From contig NZ_CP053344.1 in NCBI RefSeq assembly GCF_013113715.1, forward strand, positions 1,364,001 to 1,428,000: 64,000 nucleotides of DNA. Direction: 5' to 3'. A model generated the notes under the pieces. The model searched no databases. It saw only the letters and a program-made list of their open reading frames with translations, and was not told where the DNA came from. Origin of the DNA: Herbiconiux sp. SALV-R1. Its GTDB lineage: Bacteria > Actinomycetota > Actinomycetes > Actinomycetales > Microbacteriaceae. This document shows, one piece after another, positions 10,201 to 19,479 of the stretch. Position numbers and translations under genes: made by a program. The first letter of the stretch is position 1. Every line of letters begins with the position of its first letter.

Positions 10201-10795
10201 CGGAGTCGCGAAGGCACAGCCCCGCGTTCTGATCGTCCTGGTCGTCGTCGCCGTCGCGTCGATCGCCATCGATCAGATCGCGAAGCTCCTGGTCGTCACC
10301 CATCTCGAAGCGGGTGAGGTCGTCCCTGTCGTGGGCGACCTCATCCGTTTTCACTTGGTGTTCAACCCGGGCGCCGCCTTCTCGATCGGCAACGCCTACA
10401 CCTGGATCTTCTCGATCCTCGCCACTGCGGTCACCATCTTCATCATCTGGTTCTCCCGGCGCATCCGCTCCTTCGCCTGGGCCTGGGTGTTCGGGCTGCT
10501 GCTCGGCGGCACCATCGGCAACCTCATCGACCGGCTGTTCAAGGAGCCGGGCTTCGGCGTCGGGCACGTGGTCGACTTCATCACCATCCCGTTGCTCCCC
10601 GCCATCTTCAACCTCGCCGACGTGTCGATCACGGCGGCCATGGTGCTGTTCCTCATCCTCACCATCCGCGGCATCGGGCTCGACGGCACGAAGTCGCAGC
10701 CGAAGGCCGATGGCGACGAGACCGTGGCGGCCGACCCCGCCGAGACGGATGCGACGGGCACCGGCACCGGTACCGATCACGCCGGGCGGGCCTGA
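10190..10795 (+). CDS. lspA: Lipoprotein signal peptidase LspA
   Basis: Integral membrane aspartyl peptidase that removes the signal peptide from diacylglyceryl-prolipoproteins. The protein is 201 residues with four hydrophobic segments. Conserved blocks are IDQIAKLLV, FNPGAAFSIG, GNLIDRLF, GHVVDFI and FNLADVSI, which supply the catalytic aspartates. The start is TTG 10190, inside the end of wag31; no ATG or GTG lies before the conserved core. The last 35 residues are a hydrophilic tail typical of actinobacterial LspA. Confidence 0.93.
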   Translation: MADSGVAKAQPRVLIVLVVVAVASIAIDQIAKLLVVTHLEAGEVVPVVGDLIRFHLVFNPGAAFSIGNAYTWIFSILATAVTIFIIWFSRRIRSFAWAWVFGLLLGGTIGNLIDRLFKEPGFGVGHVVDFITIPLLPAIFNLADVSITAAMVLFLILTIRGIGLDGTKSQPKADGDETVAADPAETDATGTGTGTDHAGRA

Positions 10796-10798
10796 GTC

Positions 10799-11719
10799 GT
10801 GGAGTCGCGTACCCTCCCGGTTCCCGACGGGCTCGACGGCACGCGGGTCGACGCCGGCATCGCGAAGCTGCTCGGTTTCTCGCGCACCTTCGCCGCCGAG
10901 GTGGTCGACGCCGGGGGAGTGACCCTCGACGGGCGTGTGGTCGGCAAGTCGGACAAGCTGCGCCGCGACGGGTGGCTCTCGGTGGAGTGGACCCCCAAGT
11001 CGGAGCCGCAGATCGTGCCGGTGGTCGTACCCGAGCTCACCGTGGTCTACGACGACGACTGCATCATCGTCGTCGACAAGCCCGTGGGCGTCGCCGCGCA
11101 TCCCTCCGTCGGCTGGGAAGGGCCCACCGTGCTCGGCGCTCTGGCCGGCGCCGGGTACCGCATCGCCACCAGCGGCGCCGCCGAGCGTGCGGGCATCGTG
11201 CACCGCCTCGACGCCGGCACCAGCGGGCTCATGGTCGTGGCGAAGACCGAGGCCGCCTACATCTGGCTGAAGCGGCTGTTCCACGACCGCGAGGTCGACA
11301 AGATCTACCACGCGCTGGTGCAGGGCCACCCCGACCCGTTCTCGGGAACCATCGACGCCCCCATCGGCCGGCACCCCCGGTCGGACTGGAAGTTCGCCGT
11401 CACCTCCGACGGCAAGCCCTCCGTCACCCACTACGAGACCCTCGAGGCCTTCCGGGCCGCGACGCTGCTCGAGATCCACCTCGAGACAGGGCGCACGCAT
11501 CAGATCCGCGTGCACATGGCGGCGCAGCGGCACCCCTGCTGCGGCGACACCATGTACGGCGCCGACCCCACGCTGTCGAGGCGGCTCGGCCTCGAGCGGC
11601 AGTGGCTGCACGCCATGCGGCTGGGCTTCGTGCACCCCGAGACGCGCGAGTACGTGCAGTTCGAGAGCCGGTACCCCGCCGATCTGCAGCACGCCCTCGA
11701 CGTGGTGCGCGCCGACTAA
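10799..11719 (+). CDS. rluD: RluD-type 23S rRNA pseudouridine synthase
   Basis: Pseudouridine synthase of the RluA/RluD family that isomerises uridines in 23S rRNA. The protein is 306 residues: an N-terminal S4 RNA-binding domain (residues about 8-75), then the catalytic domain with [16 protein letters not shown], which carries the catalytic aspartate, and the [10 protein letters not shown] block. GTG 10799 lies 3 bp after the lspA stop. The TAA overlaps the stop of the opposing gene (tail to tail at 11716-11719). RluA is an alternative specificity. Confidence 0.9.
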   Translation: MESRTLPVPDGLDGTRVDAGIAKLLGFSRTFAAEVVDAGGVTLDGRVVGKSDKLRRDGWLSVEWTPKSEPQIVPVVVPELTVVYDDDCIIVVDKPVGVAAHPSVGWEGPTVLGALAGAGYRIATSGAAERAGIVHRLDAGTSGLMVVAKTEAAYIWLKRLFHDREVDKIYHALVQGHPDPFSGTIDAPIGRHPRSDWKFAVTSDGKPSVTHYETLEAFRAATLLEIHLETGRTHQIRVHMAAQRHPCCGDTMYGADPTLSRRLGLERQWLHAMRLGFVHPETREYVQFESRYPADLQHALDVVRAD

Positions 11720-12654
11720 CCCGCCCGGCGCCGTTGAACGGCGGCCGCCGCGGCCAGTGCCCCAGCCGCGAGCACGAGGTGGATGCCGAGGCCCAGGTAC
11801 CAGGCCGGAGCACCCCACTCCTCCACCGGCCGTTCCGGCAGCGGCGTGACGGCGTTCTCGCCGCACTCGTCGTCGAGCACCGCCTGCGGCACCGGGTTCT
11901 GCGCCTGGCGCAGCTCCTTGGCGAGGGTGCCGAACCAGTCACGCGGCTGACCGTAGGCGTAGCGGTCGGCCGCCGACGCATCCGCCACCACGACGAAGGG
12001 GTTGAGACCGAGCACCACCCAGTTCGGCAGCGCGGTCGGCGTCACGGTGGTGGTGACGGTCGGTGGCAGGCACTCGAGCGTCTCCGTCTCCTCGTCGTAC
12101 TCCGAGGTCACCAGTGTCGTGGTGACCGTGACCTCCTTGACCGAGCCGGCGAGCGGTGCCACGGCCGCGGTGCCGAGGGCGAGCAGCGCCACCGCGAGGT
12201 AGCCGAGCAGAACGGATGCGACACTGCTTCTCACGAGCACGGCGACGGCCGTGACGAGGGCGGCGATCACCCCGAGCTCGACCGCCGTCAGGAGCAGCGA
12301 GACGGCGAAGGTGCCGGGCGACACGCCGCCCGCCAGTGCGGCGACGATCAGCACGGGTGAGGCGGCGACGAGGAGCCCGAGCGACAGCGACCAGGAGGCG
12401 AGCCAGCCGCCGATGACCGATCGGGGTGCTCGCCCGCCGGCGAGGGCGGGCAGCGCCACGCATCCGGCGGCGAGCACGGCGAAGACGACGCCCGAGAAGG
12501 GCAGGCCCGCCATGTGACCCGAGGAGAAGCCCTCGAAGATCCACAGCACGACGGCCCAGACGATCGAGCCGACCAGCATCACCCCGTAGGCGACATACCA
12601 CCCGGGCCGGCGCAGGCGCGCCCCTACCTGACTCCCGACCGTTTCTCGCGTCAT
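11716..12654 (-). CDS. Polytopic membrane protein, ABC-2 permease-like
   Basis: I do not recognise a specific function. The protein is 312 residues with six likely membrane segments, the first at [18 protein letters not shown] and the last near the C-terminus ([18 protein letters not shown]). An extracytoplasmic region of about 110 residues between segments five and six is rich in Thr/Val and contains acidic stretches. The layout resembles permease subunits of ABC-2 exporters, but no ATPase gene is adjacent. ATG 12654 is the first start before the hydrophobic core; further upstream the frame is antisense shadow. Confidence 0.7.
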   Translation of the reverse strand: MTRETVGSQVGARLRRPGWYVAYGVMLVGSIVWAVVLWIFEGFSSGHMAGLPFSGVVFAVLAAGCVALPALAGGRAPRSVIGGWLASWSLSLGLLVAASPVLIVAALAGGVSPGTFAVSLLLTAVELGVIAALVTAVAVLVRSSVASVLLGYLAVALLALGTAAVAPLAGSVKEVTVTTTLVTSEYDEETETLECLPPTVTTTVTPTALPNWVVLGLNPFVVVADASAADRYAYGQPRDWFGTLAKELRQAQNPVPQAVLDDECGENAVTPLPERPVEEWGAPAWYLGLGIHLVLAAGALAAAAAVQRRRAG

Positions 12655-12781
12655 CGCGCGGGCCCCCTGCCTGCTCGTGTGTCGTGTGGTCAGCTTAGCG
12701 AAGCGCCTCCGCGTGGCCGGGGCCGAGCCTTCCGTCGCGTCCGCACGCTGCTGACGTGTGCGTCGCGCAGCTGCGCCCCGC

Positions 12782-13282
12782 TCAGGGGTTCGGCGGCCAG
12801 GCGATGGAGATGGACGCAGGGGCGACGCCCGGGTCGGTCGGTGCGACCGAGAGGGAGCGGGTGACGGCGGCGCGGTCGTCGCTCGAGAGGCTGGGGTGCA
12901 CCACGACGGCGCCGCCCGTCGCGCCGGGTGCGAGCATCCCTGCCCAGGTGCACTCGAGTGCGCCGTAGGGATCGCCGGTGGTCTCGCCCCAGCCCTCGCC
13001 CGGGACGGCGGAGACGCGCAGGTACTCGCCCGGCCCGGTGAGGTACATGCCGGTGACGACCACGGTGACCGGCCCCGTGAACGGCACAGCCGAGCCGTTG
13101 TGCAGGGCGAAGCTCGTGGTGAGCTCGCTCGTGCGGGTGGCGGCTTCGAGCAACGCAGGCGTGAAGACGAACCCGACCCCACTCGCGGTGCTCGCCGCCG
13201 CCGTCGGCGCCGCGGCAGCGACCGCCACCACCGGTGCGGCCCAGGCCGCAGCCAGCACCGTTCTGCGATCGACTCGCTCCAT
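12782..13282 (-). CDS. Tat-exported hypothetical protein
   Basis: Secreted protein of 166 residues with a twin-arginine signal: VDRRTVLAAAW followed by an Ala/Val-rich hydrophobic stretch and a probable AAA/AST cleavage region near residue 30. The mature part is beta-rich with no recognised domain and no obvious catalytic motif. I prefer ATG 13282 to GTG 13291 because AGGAAGG is 8 bp before the ATG but abuts the GTG. It may share a promoter region with no neighbour. The function is unknown. Confidence 0.65.
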   Translation of the reverse strand: MERVDRRTVLAAAWAAPVVAVAAAAPTAAASTASGVGFVFTPALLEAATRTSELTTSFALHNGSAVPFTGPVTVVVTGMYLTGPGEYLRVSAVPGEGWGETTGDPYGALECTWAGMLAPGATGGAVVVHPSLSSDDRAAVTRSLSVAPTDPGVAPASISIAWPPNP

Positions 13283-13359
13283 CGCGGTCACCTTCCTGGT
13301 TCATCGTGTGAAGCCTCGCATGTGCTGCGGGGCGGCAGGGGCGGGCCGGACGGCGGCGG

Positions 13360-14226
13360 CTAGTCGGCCTCTGCGACCTCGATCTTCTTGGGGGCGCCGC
13401 CCCAGCGTTGAGCGACGCGGTGCTCGGTGAGGCGGCGGCCGGCGTGCAGGGCGGGGTAGATGCCGAGGAAGACGGCCATCGGCGCGAGCAGCCGCAGGTC
13501 GCGGATGCCGTGCGCCTCATAGGTTCGCTTGAAGCGCTCAACGTAGTAGAAGTAGTCCCTCGGCGCGGAGTCGAGGCGCCGGGCCGACATGCCGGCCACC
13601 ATCGCCGAGACGTAGCCGATCTTGAAGCCCTTGAGGGCGAGGTGCACGGCGAGGTCGATGTCTTCGTGCATGAGGTCTTCGCGGTCGGCGCACACATCGC
13701 CGCGCACGGCGAGCCAGGCCTCCTTGGTGATGGCCATGTTGGTGCCGAACAGGAAGACGTAGTCGCCCGCGAGCTTCACCTGCAGCTTGCGGAAGCTGTC
13801 GTCGGCCTTGTGCCCGAACCGTCGCATCGGCATGTCGTAGTACTCGACCGGCCCGCTGGCCGCCACGAACTCGCGCGTGGCGAAGGCGCGCTGCACCTGC
13901 TCCACCCAGTCGGGCGCGAGCGCCGAGTCGGCGTCGATGCGACCGATCACGTCGCTCGTCGCCGCATCGAAGCCGGCGTTGCGGGTGGGGGTGATGCCCT
14001 GCTCCGCGTCCTGCACCACCACCCGGATGTTCGCATCGGGGAAGGCGACTGCCATCGCCTCCACCGCGGCACGGGTGCCGTCGGTCGAGAGGTTGTCGAC
14101 GACGATGATCTCGTCGGCCGGAACGGTCTGCTCGATGCACGCGACCAGGCAGCGACGGATGCCCGACTCCTCGTTGTAGGCGGGGATCACGATCGAGACG
14201 GTGGGGAGGGAGGCGAGGTCGGTCAC
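13360..14226 (-). CDS. Family 2 glycosyltransferase
   Basis: GT-A fold transferase of 288 residues that uses nucleotide-sugar donors, probably for a surface polysaccharide or glycolipid. Motifs are SIVIPAYNEESGIRRCL at the N-terminus, VVDNLSTDGTRAAV, GITPTRNAGF, and the metal-binding IDADSA. LMHEDIDLAVHLA carries an acidic catalytic-type ED pair. One C-terminal hydrophobic patch (LLAPMAVFLGIYPALHA) may touch the membrane. GTG 14226 is the start closest to the conserved core; the region further upstream belongs to the opposing GH3 gene. Confidence 0.88.
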   Translation of the reverse strand: MTDLASLPTVSIVIPAYNEESGIRRCLVACIEQTVPADEIIVVDNLSTDGTRAAVEAMAVAFPDANIRVVVQDAEQGITPTRNAGFDAATSDVIGRIDADSALAPDWVEQVQRAFATREFVAASGPVEYYDMPMRRFGHKADDSFRKLQVKLAGDYVFLFGTNMAITKEAWLAVRGDVCADREDLMHEDIDLAVHLALKGFKIGYVSAMVAGMSARRLDSAPRDYFYYVERFKRTYEAHGIRDLRLLAPMAVFLGIYPALHAGRRLTEHRVAQRWGGAPKKIEVAEAD

Positions 14227-14347
14227 GGCGTCGTCGTCTTTCGGCTCGGTGTCAGCGGGTCTCCGCCGGATGCGGTAGGCCCAGTGTGGCAGACGCGGGG
14301 TGCCGCACGACAGCCGCAACGCGCCGACGGTTCTAGCATGGAGCGCG

Positions 14348-16828
14348 ATGACCGCACACGATCCCGAGCAGCTGCCGCGCCTCACCGACGCCGAGAAGGT
14401 GGGCCTCACCGCGGGCGACGGCGCCTGGAAGACCGACGCCGTGCCGCGGGCCGGCGTGCGCTCGGTGCGTCTCGGCGACGGACCGCACGGGGTGAGGCGG
14501 CCCCACGAGGGCGCGGGCCTGTCGCTGTTCGACTCGCACCCGGCGACCTGCTTCCCCACGGCGGCGGCGCTCGGCGCGAGCTGGAACCCCGGGCTGCTGC
14601 GCGAGGTGGGGGAGGCGCTCGGGCGAGAGGCGACCTCGCAGGGCATCGGCGTGCTGCTCGGCCCCGGCGTGAACCTCAAGCGCACCCCCGTGGGCGGCCG
14701 CAACTTCGAGTACTTCTCCGAAGACCCGCTCGTCTCGGCGCGACTCGGCGCCGCCTGGGTGGCGGGCGTGCAGTCGACGGGGGTGGGCGCCTCGCTCAAG
14801 CACTTCGCCGCGAACAACACCGAGTCGCGCCGCTACGGGGTCGACGCCGTGGTCGACGAGCGGGCGTTGCGGGAGCTGTACCTCCCGGCCTTCGAGCACA
14901 TCGTCACCACCGAGCGGCCCGCCACCGTGATGGCGGCGTACAACAAGCTCAACGGGGAGCACTGCACCGAGAACCGCTGGCTGCTCCACGACGTGCTGCG
15001 CACCGAGTGGGGCTTCGAGGGCGTCGTCGTCTCCGACTGGGGCGCCAGCTGGGACCGCACGATCTCCATCCCCGCCGGTTGCGACCTCACCATGCCCGGC
15101 CTCGGGCGCAGCGACGACCGCTACGTGCTCGGTGCCCTCGCGGCGGGCACGCTGCCGCGTGACGCGCTCGACCGGGCCGCGGAGCGCATCCTCGCCCTCG
15201 CCGCACGCCACGGCCGCGCGGGCCGGCGCTTCGGCCTGCGCGCTCGGCAACCGGTCGACCTGGCCGCCCACCACGAGCTCGCCCGCCGCGCCTCGGCCGC
15301 GGGCACGGTGCTGCTGAAGAACGACGGCGGGCTGCTGCCCCTTGCGGGCACCGGGCGGGTCGCGGTGATCGGCAGGATGGCGGCCGAGCCGCGGTTCCAG
15401 GGCGCCGGGAGTTCGCACGTCGTGCCCACACGGGTGGAGACCCTGCTCACCGCCCTGCGGCAGGAGCGTGGGCTCGAGGTGGAGTACGCCGTGGGGTACG
15501 ACGGCGACCACGACTCGGCGACGGATGCGCAGATCGCCGAGGCCCAGCGGGTCGCGGTGGCCGCCGACACGGCGATCGTCGTGGTGGGCCTGCCCGAGAC
15601 CTACGAGACCGAGGGGGTCGACCGCAGCCACCTGCGCCTCCCCGGAGCCCACGACCGTCTCGTGCGCGCGGTGCTCGCGGTGAACCCGCGCACCGTCGTG
15701 GTGCTGCAGAACGGCTCGCCGGTGCAGCTTCCCTGGCGGCACGACGCTCCGGCCGTCGTCGAGGGCTACCTCGGCGGGCAGGCCGGCGGCATCGCGCTCG
15801 CCGACGTGCTGCTCGGCCGCGCCGAGCCCGCCGGGCGGCTCGCCGAGACCTTCCCCGAGCACTACGACGACCACCCGGTCTCCCGCCTGCACGACGGGCC
15901 GGCCACGCTCGAGTACCGCGAGAGCCTCTACGTCGGCTACCGCTACTTCGACTCCGCGCACGAAGACGTCGCGTTCTGCTTCGGGCACGGGCTCTCGTAC
16001 ACCACCTTCGACTGGTCAGACGTCGAGGTGGTCGAGGGGGACGGCGGTGACCCCGCGCATCCCGAGATCGAGGTGCGGGTCACCGTGACGAACACGGGCA
16101 AGCGACGCGGCGTGGAGGTCGTGCAGCTGTACGTGCACGACGAGGAGTCGAGCCTGTTCCGGCCCGAGCACGAGCTGCGCGGTTTCGCGCGGGCCGAGCT
16201 CGAGCCGGGCGAGAGCGCCCGCCTCGGCATCACCCTCGACCGACGGTCGTTCGCGTTCTGGAATCCCGCGGGGGGCGGCTGGATGCTCGAGGCCGGCGGC
16301 TTCGAACTGCGGCTCGGCCGGTCGTCGCGCGACATCCTCTGGCGCGGGCGCGTCGACCTGGCCGGTGACGGAGGGGGTGACGGCGACGGCGACGCCGCGG
16401 TGGTGGACGCCGCGAGCGGTGCGCCGCGACCCGACCCCTACCGCTCGCCCTCCCGCGCGACCGGCTTCCCGGCTGCCGCGTTCGAGGCGCTGCTGGGCCG
16501 GAGCCTCCCGCCGAATCTCCCCGACCTGCCCGGCGGCTTCACCCTCGACACCGCGATCCGCGACATGCAGGGGGTGACGGCGGCGCGCATCCTGTTCCGC
16601 GTGATGCACCGTCAGGCGCTCAAGACGCTGGGGGCGCCGCCCGGGCGTGCCGTCGACGAGGCGGCGGGCGACGTGGTGGCGCAGCTGAACTTCAGGATGC
16701 TGCCCACCGTGAGCGACACACTCATCGGTCGGCGGGGCGCCCGCCGGCTGCTGCGCGTGGTGAACCGTCTCGCGAAGCTCGGCGGCAGCGCCCGCAAGGG
16801 CCGCGCGGCGCGCCGCGCGGGCCGCTAG
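14348..16828 (+). CDS. GH3 beta-glucosidase with C-terminal extension
   Basis: Family 3 glycoside hydrolase of 826 residues, most likely a cytoplasmic beta-glucosidase or related exo-enzyme because no signal peptide is visible. The N-terminal barrel contains LGDGPHGVR, GPGVNLKRTP, KHFAANN and the nucleophile Asp230 in VVSDWGA. The second domain carries VGLPETYETEG, and a fibronectin-III-like domain lies at about 570-664. A further 160 residues form an Arg-rich helical extension not seen in standard GH3 enzymes. TAGCAT lies 8 nt before ATG 14348, and GGAG is also present. It converges with the flavoenzyme gene, overlapping by 4 bp. Confidence 0.92.
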   Translation: MTAHDPEQLPRLTDAEKVGLTAGDGAWKTDAVPRAGVRSVRLGDGPHGVRRPHEGAGLSLFDSHPATCFPTAAALGASWNPGLLREVGEALGREATSQGIGVLLGPGVNLKRTPVGGRNFEYFSEDPLVSARLGAAWVAGVQSTGVGASLKHFAANNTESRRYGVDAVVDERALRELYLPAFEHIVTTERPATVMAAYNKLNGEHCTENRWLLHDVLRTEWGFEGVVVSDWGASWDRTISIPAGCDLTMPGLGRSDDRYVLGALAAGTLPRDALDRAAERILALAARHGRAGRRFGLRARQPVDLAAHHELARRASAAGTVLLKNDGGLLPLAGTGRVAVIGRMAAEPRFQGAGSSHVVPTRVETLLTALRQERGLEVEYAVGYDGDHDSATDAQIAEAQRVAVAADTAIVVVGLPETYETEGVDRSHLRLPGAHDRLVRAVLAVNPRTVVVLQNGSPVQLPWRHDAPAVVEGYLGGQAGGIALADVLLGRAEPAGRLAETFPEHYDDHPVSRLHDGPATLEYRESLYVGYRYFDSAHEDVAFCFGHGLSYTTFDWSDVEVVEGDGGDPAHPEIEVRVTVTNTGKRRGVEVVQLYVHDEESSLFRPEHELRGFARAELEPGESARLGITLDRRSFAFWNPAGGGWMLEAGGFELRLGRSSRDILWRGRVDLAGDGGGDGDGDAAVVDAASGAPRPDPYRSPSRATGFPAAAFEALLGRSLPPNLPDLPGGFTLDTAIRDMQGVTAARILFRVMHRQALKTLGAPPGRAVDEAAGDVVAQLNFRMLPTVSDTLIGRRGARRLLRVVNRLAKLGGSARKGRAARRAGR

Positions 16829-18468
16829 CGTCCCGTCGTCACGGCCTCGCTGCGCGACCCGCGGGTGCGGATCTCGTCGCTCCAGGCCAGCGCGATGCCG
16901 AGCCGGTCGGAGAGCAGGCGCTGGAAGTCGGCGAGCAGCCCCGCGTCGGCGTGCACGGCGGCGGGCTCGAGCGAGCCGCTGGTGCAGAACGCCGCGAGGG
17001 CGCCCGCCGCCTCGCCTATCGACCACTCCACGGGGTGCAGCCGGTAGGCGCCGTTCGTGATGTGGGTGCTGCCCATGTTCTTGTTCGCCGCCAGCAGGTT
17101 GGGCACATCGCGCGGGATCAGCGCGCCCAGCGGGATCTGGAACGGATAGCAGTCGATGTCGACGTAGGTGCGCCCGGAGGTCGAGGGGTGCAGGTCGATG
17201 CGGTAGAAGCCGATGCCCACCGCGTCGTCGAAGAGCGCCGAACCCGCGCCCTCGCCGCGCATCTCGCGCCCGATGTGCTCCTCGGTGACGGTGAACCGGG
17301 CACGGATGCGCCGCGACTCGCGCACGTAGACCTCCTTCGCGAGCCCGTCGGAGGTGCCGAGCACGTCGCCGCGCAGCATCAGCTCGGGGTAGCCGGTGCC
17401 GCCGTCGCTGCGGGGGGCCTCGGTCTGGATCCAGTGCACGAACGACAGGGTGAGCTCCCGCGCGCCCGCGAGCGCCCGGGCGCGGTCGGCGGCGGTGACG
17501 CCCGGGCCGACGAGCGGCGCGTCCCAGTAGTCGATCTGCGGCCAGTTCACCAGGGTGACGTCGTGGCCCGCCCAGTCGGCATCCATCATGCGCCGCGACA
17601 GGATGCGCCGGTAGTGCCACAGGTCGAGGTCGGCGCTGTCGACGGCGTCTTCCGGCCGGCCGGCGAACATGGGTCGCTCGCGACGCTCGAGCGTGATCGG
17701 TTCGATGTCGACCCACGACAGCTGGGGGCCGGGCCAGAACGCGGGGACCGTGTCGCGGAACCCCTCGTACCCCGCGGGGCGGTCGATGACGTGGTGCTCG
17801 CCCGGCCGCAGCTCGAGCGCCGCGCACCAGGTGACGGCCTGCTGGTCGAGCGGGTCGGCCACCTCGGGGGCGTGCAGCTCGCCGGTCTCCGACGCCGCCT
17901 CGCTTCCCACGACGTGCTCGATGTCGCCCAGGTCGAGCAGCTCGCCGAGCTCGGTGGCGTCGGCGACGATGCCGCCGTGCACCACCACCTCGTCGCCCGT
18001 GCGCCGGTCGACGAGCACGACCTCCTCGATGCGGTCGCCGGAGCGCCTCACGGCCACCGGGTCGTGCTCGGTGAGCACCGTGAGCAGGCCCGACGCCTCG
18101 AGCGGTGAGGTCATCTCACGCACGGCGAGGTGGGCGACCCGTGGTTCGTGGCAGAGCCGCGACACGAACCCGGCACCCGGGTTGAGGGCGACCGCCGAGC
18201 GGGCGACCGCCGACAGCGGGTACTCGCGCCGGTAGTGGTCGCGGATGCGCTCCCTCAGCTCGCTGTAGCTCGGCGAGATGGGCTGCCGGTCGATCCACTC
18301 GTGCTCGTCGGGCGGCACGCCCTGGCTGGTGAGCTGGCCCCCGATCCAGTCGCTCGACTCGGTGAGCACGACCCGCACGCCGAGGCGCGCTGCGGTGACG
18401 GCGGCTGCGGTGCCGCCGAGGCCCCCGCCGATGACGACGAAGGGGGCGTGGAGGTGACGGGTGGGCAT
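16825..18468 (-). CDS. FAD-dependent oxidoreductase (PF12831 type)
   Basis: Flavoenzyme of 547 residues that begins with a Rossmann dinucleotide-binding motif VVIGGGLGGTAAAVTAARLG followed by WIGGQLTSQGVPPDEH. This is the pattern of the FAD_oxidored family common in bacterial glycan-utilisation loci. The C-terminal NLLAANKNMGSTHITNGAYR fits the second FAD-contact region of the family. The substrate is not known. It is the last gene of the sugar ABC import operon (93 bp after the second permease), so oxidation of an imported sugar or lactone is plausible but inferred. Confidence 0.85.
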   Translation of the reverse strand: MPTRHLHAPFVVIGGGLGGTAAAVTAARLGVRVVLTESSDWIGGQLTSQGVPPDEHEWIDRQPISPSYSELRERIRDHYRREYPLSAVARSAVALNPGAGFVSRLCHEPRVAHLAVREMTSPLEASGLLTVLTEHDPVAVRRSGDRIEEVVLVDRRTGDEVVVHGGIVADATELGELLDLGDIEHVVGSEAASETGELHAPEVADPLDQQAVTWCAALELRPGEHHVIDRPAGYEGFRDTVPAFWPGPQLSWVDIEPITLERRERPMFAGRPEDAVDSADLDLWHYRRILSRRMMDADWAGHDVTLVNWPQIDYWDAPLVGPGVTAADRARALAGARELTLSFVHWIQTEAPRSDGGTGYPELMLRGDVLGTSDGLAKEVYVRESRRIRARFTVTEEHIGREMRGEGAGSALFDDAVGIGFYRIDLHPSTSGRTYVDIDCYPFQIPLGALIPRDVPNLLAANKNMGSTHITNGAYRLHPVEWSIGEAAGALAAFCTSGSLEPAAVHADAGLLADFQRLLSDRLGIALAWSDEIRTRGSRSEAVTTGR

Positions 18469-18561
18469 GGGGCATCGGCCTTTCGAGGAGGACGTGGAGG
18501 TCGTGGAGGTCGTGGGGGAGGACGGGAGCGACGCGCGCGGCAGCCGGGGCGGCAGGGCCGT

Positions 18562-19479
18562 TCAGCCCTTCACCCCGCCGTCGGAGAGCCCGGAGATGAA
18601 GCTGCGCTGGTTGAACAGGAACACGATGAGCACGGGCACCGTGGCGATGACCGTTCCGGCCATGAGCGGCCCGTACTGCACGTTGCCGCTGCCGAGGAAG
18701 CGGGCGAGAGCGAGCTGCACGGTCTGCACCTCCTGCGAACTCGTGACGACGAGGGGCCACAGGAAGTCGTCCCACACCCCGGTGAAGGAGAAGATGGCGA
18801 CGACGGCGATGAGCGGTTTCGCCAGCGGCAGGTAGACACTGAAGAAGATGCGCAGCTCACCGGCCCCGTCCATCCGTGCCGCCTCGCCCAGCTCGAGCGG
18901 CGCCGAGGTGAAGAACTGACGGGCCAGGAAGATGTTCATCGGCATGACGATGTAGGGCAGGATGACGCCCGCGAGGGTGTCGAGCAGCCCGCTGCCGCCT
19001 TGCCCGAGGATGTCGTTTCCACCCACCAGCGGGATGCCCCGCGCCATGAGGAAGAGCGGGATGAGGGTGACCGAGATGGGGATGGCCGCCGTGGAGATGA
19101 GCGTGTAGAACAGCGCCTTGTTGCCCGGGAAGGGCAGCATCGCGAAGGCGTACCCGGCGAGCACGGCGAGGATGCAGTTGGTCGCCACGGTGACGAGGCC
19201 CACCACCGCGGAGTTCAGCAGGGCCCTCGCCAGGTCGGCGTCGAAGAACGCCGTCGCGTAGTTCTCGAGGGTGGGGTTGGCCGGGAACAGCGACACCGAG
19301 CCGAAGGCCTCCGACTGCGGGGTGAACGACAGCGACACCACCCAGGCGAAGGGCACCATGACCAGCACCGTGACGAGCACGAGGGTGATGATCGAACCCA
19401 CTCGCCCCTCGCCGGGGGCGTGACCCCGGCGCATCCGGCGCAGCGCACTCGCCCGCCGGGTCTCGATCGACGCCGTCAC
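18562..19479 (-). CDS. Carbohydrate ABC transporter permease, MalG type
   Basis: Inner-membrane permease of 305 residues with six hydrophobic segments. The EAA loop LGEAARMDGAGELRIFFSVY contacts the ATPase. It belongs to the CUT1 (MalG-like) group that imports oligosaccharides or glycerol-phosphates. The start is GTG 19479, which overlaps the upstream permease stop as GTGA; longer readings would run into that gene. No ATPase gene lies in the locus, so a shared MsmK/MsiK-type ATPase is expected, as in many actinobacteria. Confidence 0.93.
   Translation of the reverse strand: MTASIETRRASALRRMRRGHAPGEGRVGSIITLVLVTVLVMVPFAWVVSLSFTPQSEAFGSVSLFPANPTLENYATAFFDADLARALLNSAVVGLVTVATNCILAVLAGYAFAMLPFPGNKALFYTLISTAAIPISVTLIPLFLMARGIPLVGGNDILGQGGSGLLDTLAGVILPYIVMPMNIFLARQFFTSAPLELGEAARMDGAGELRIFFSVYLPLAKPLIAVVAIFSFTGVWDDFLWPLVVTSSQEVQTVQLALARFLGSGNVQYGPLMAGTVIATVPVLIVFLFNQRSFISGLSDGGVKG

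Noticed and set aside
11725-11745. GCCGTTGAACGGC palindrome after rluD as terminator
   Set aside because: It lies inside the end of the opposing membrane protein gene; a hairpin is possible, but there is no independent support.
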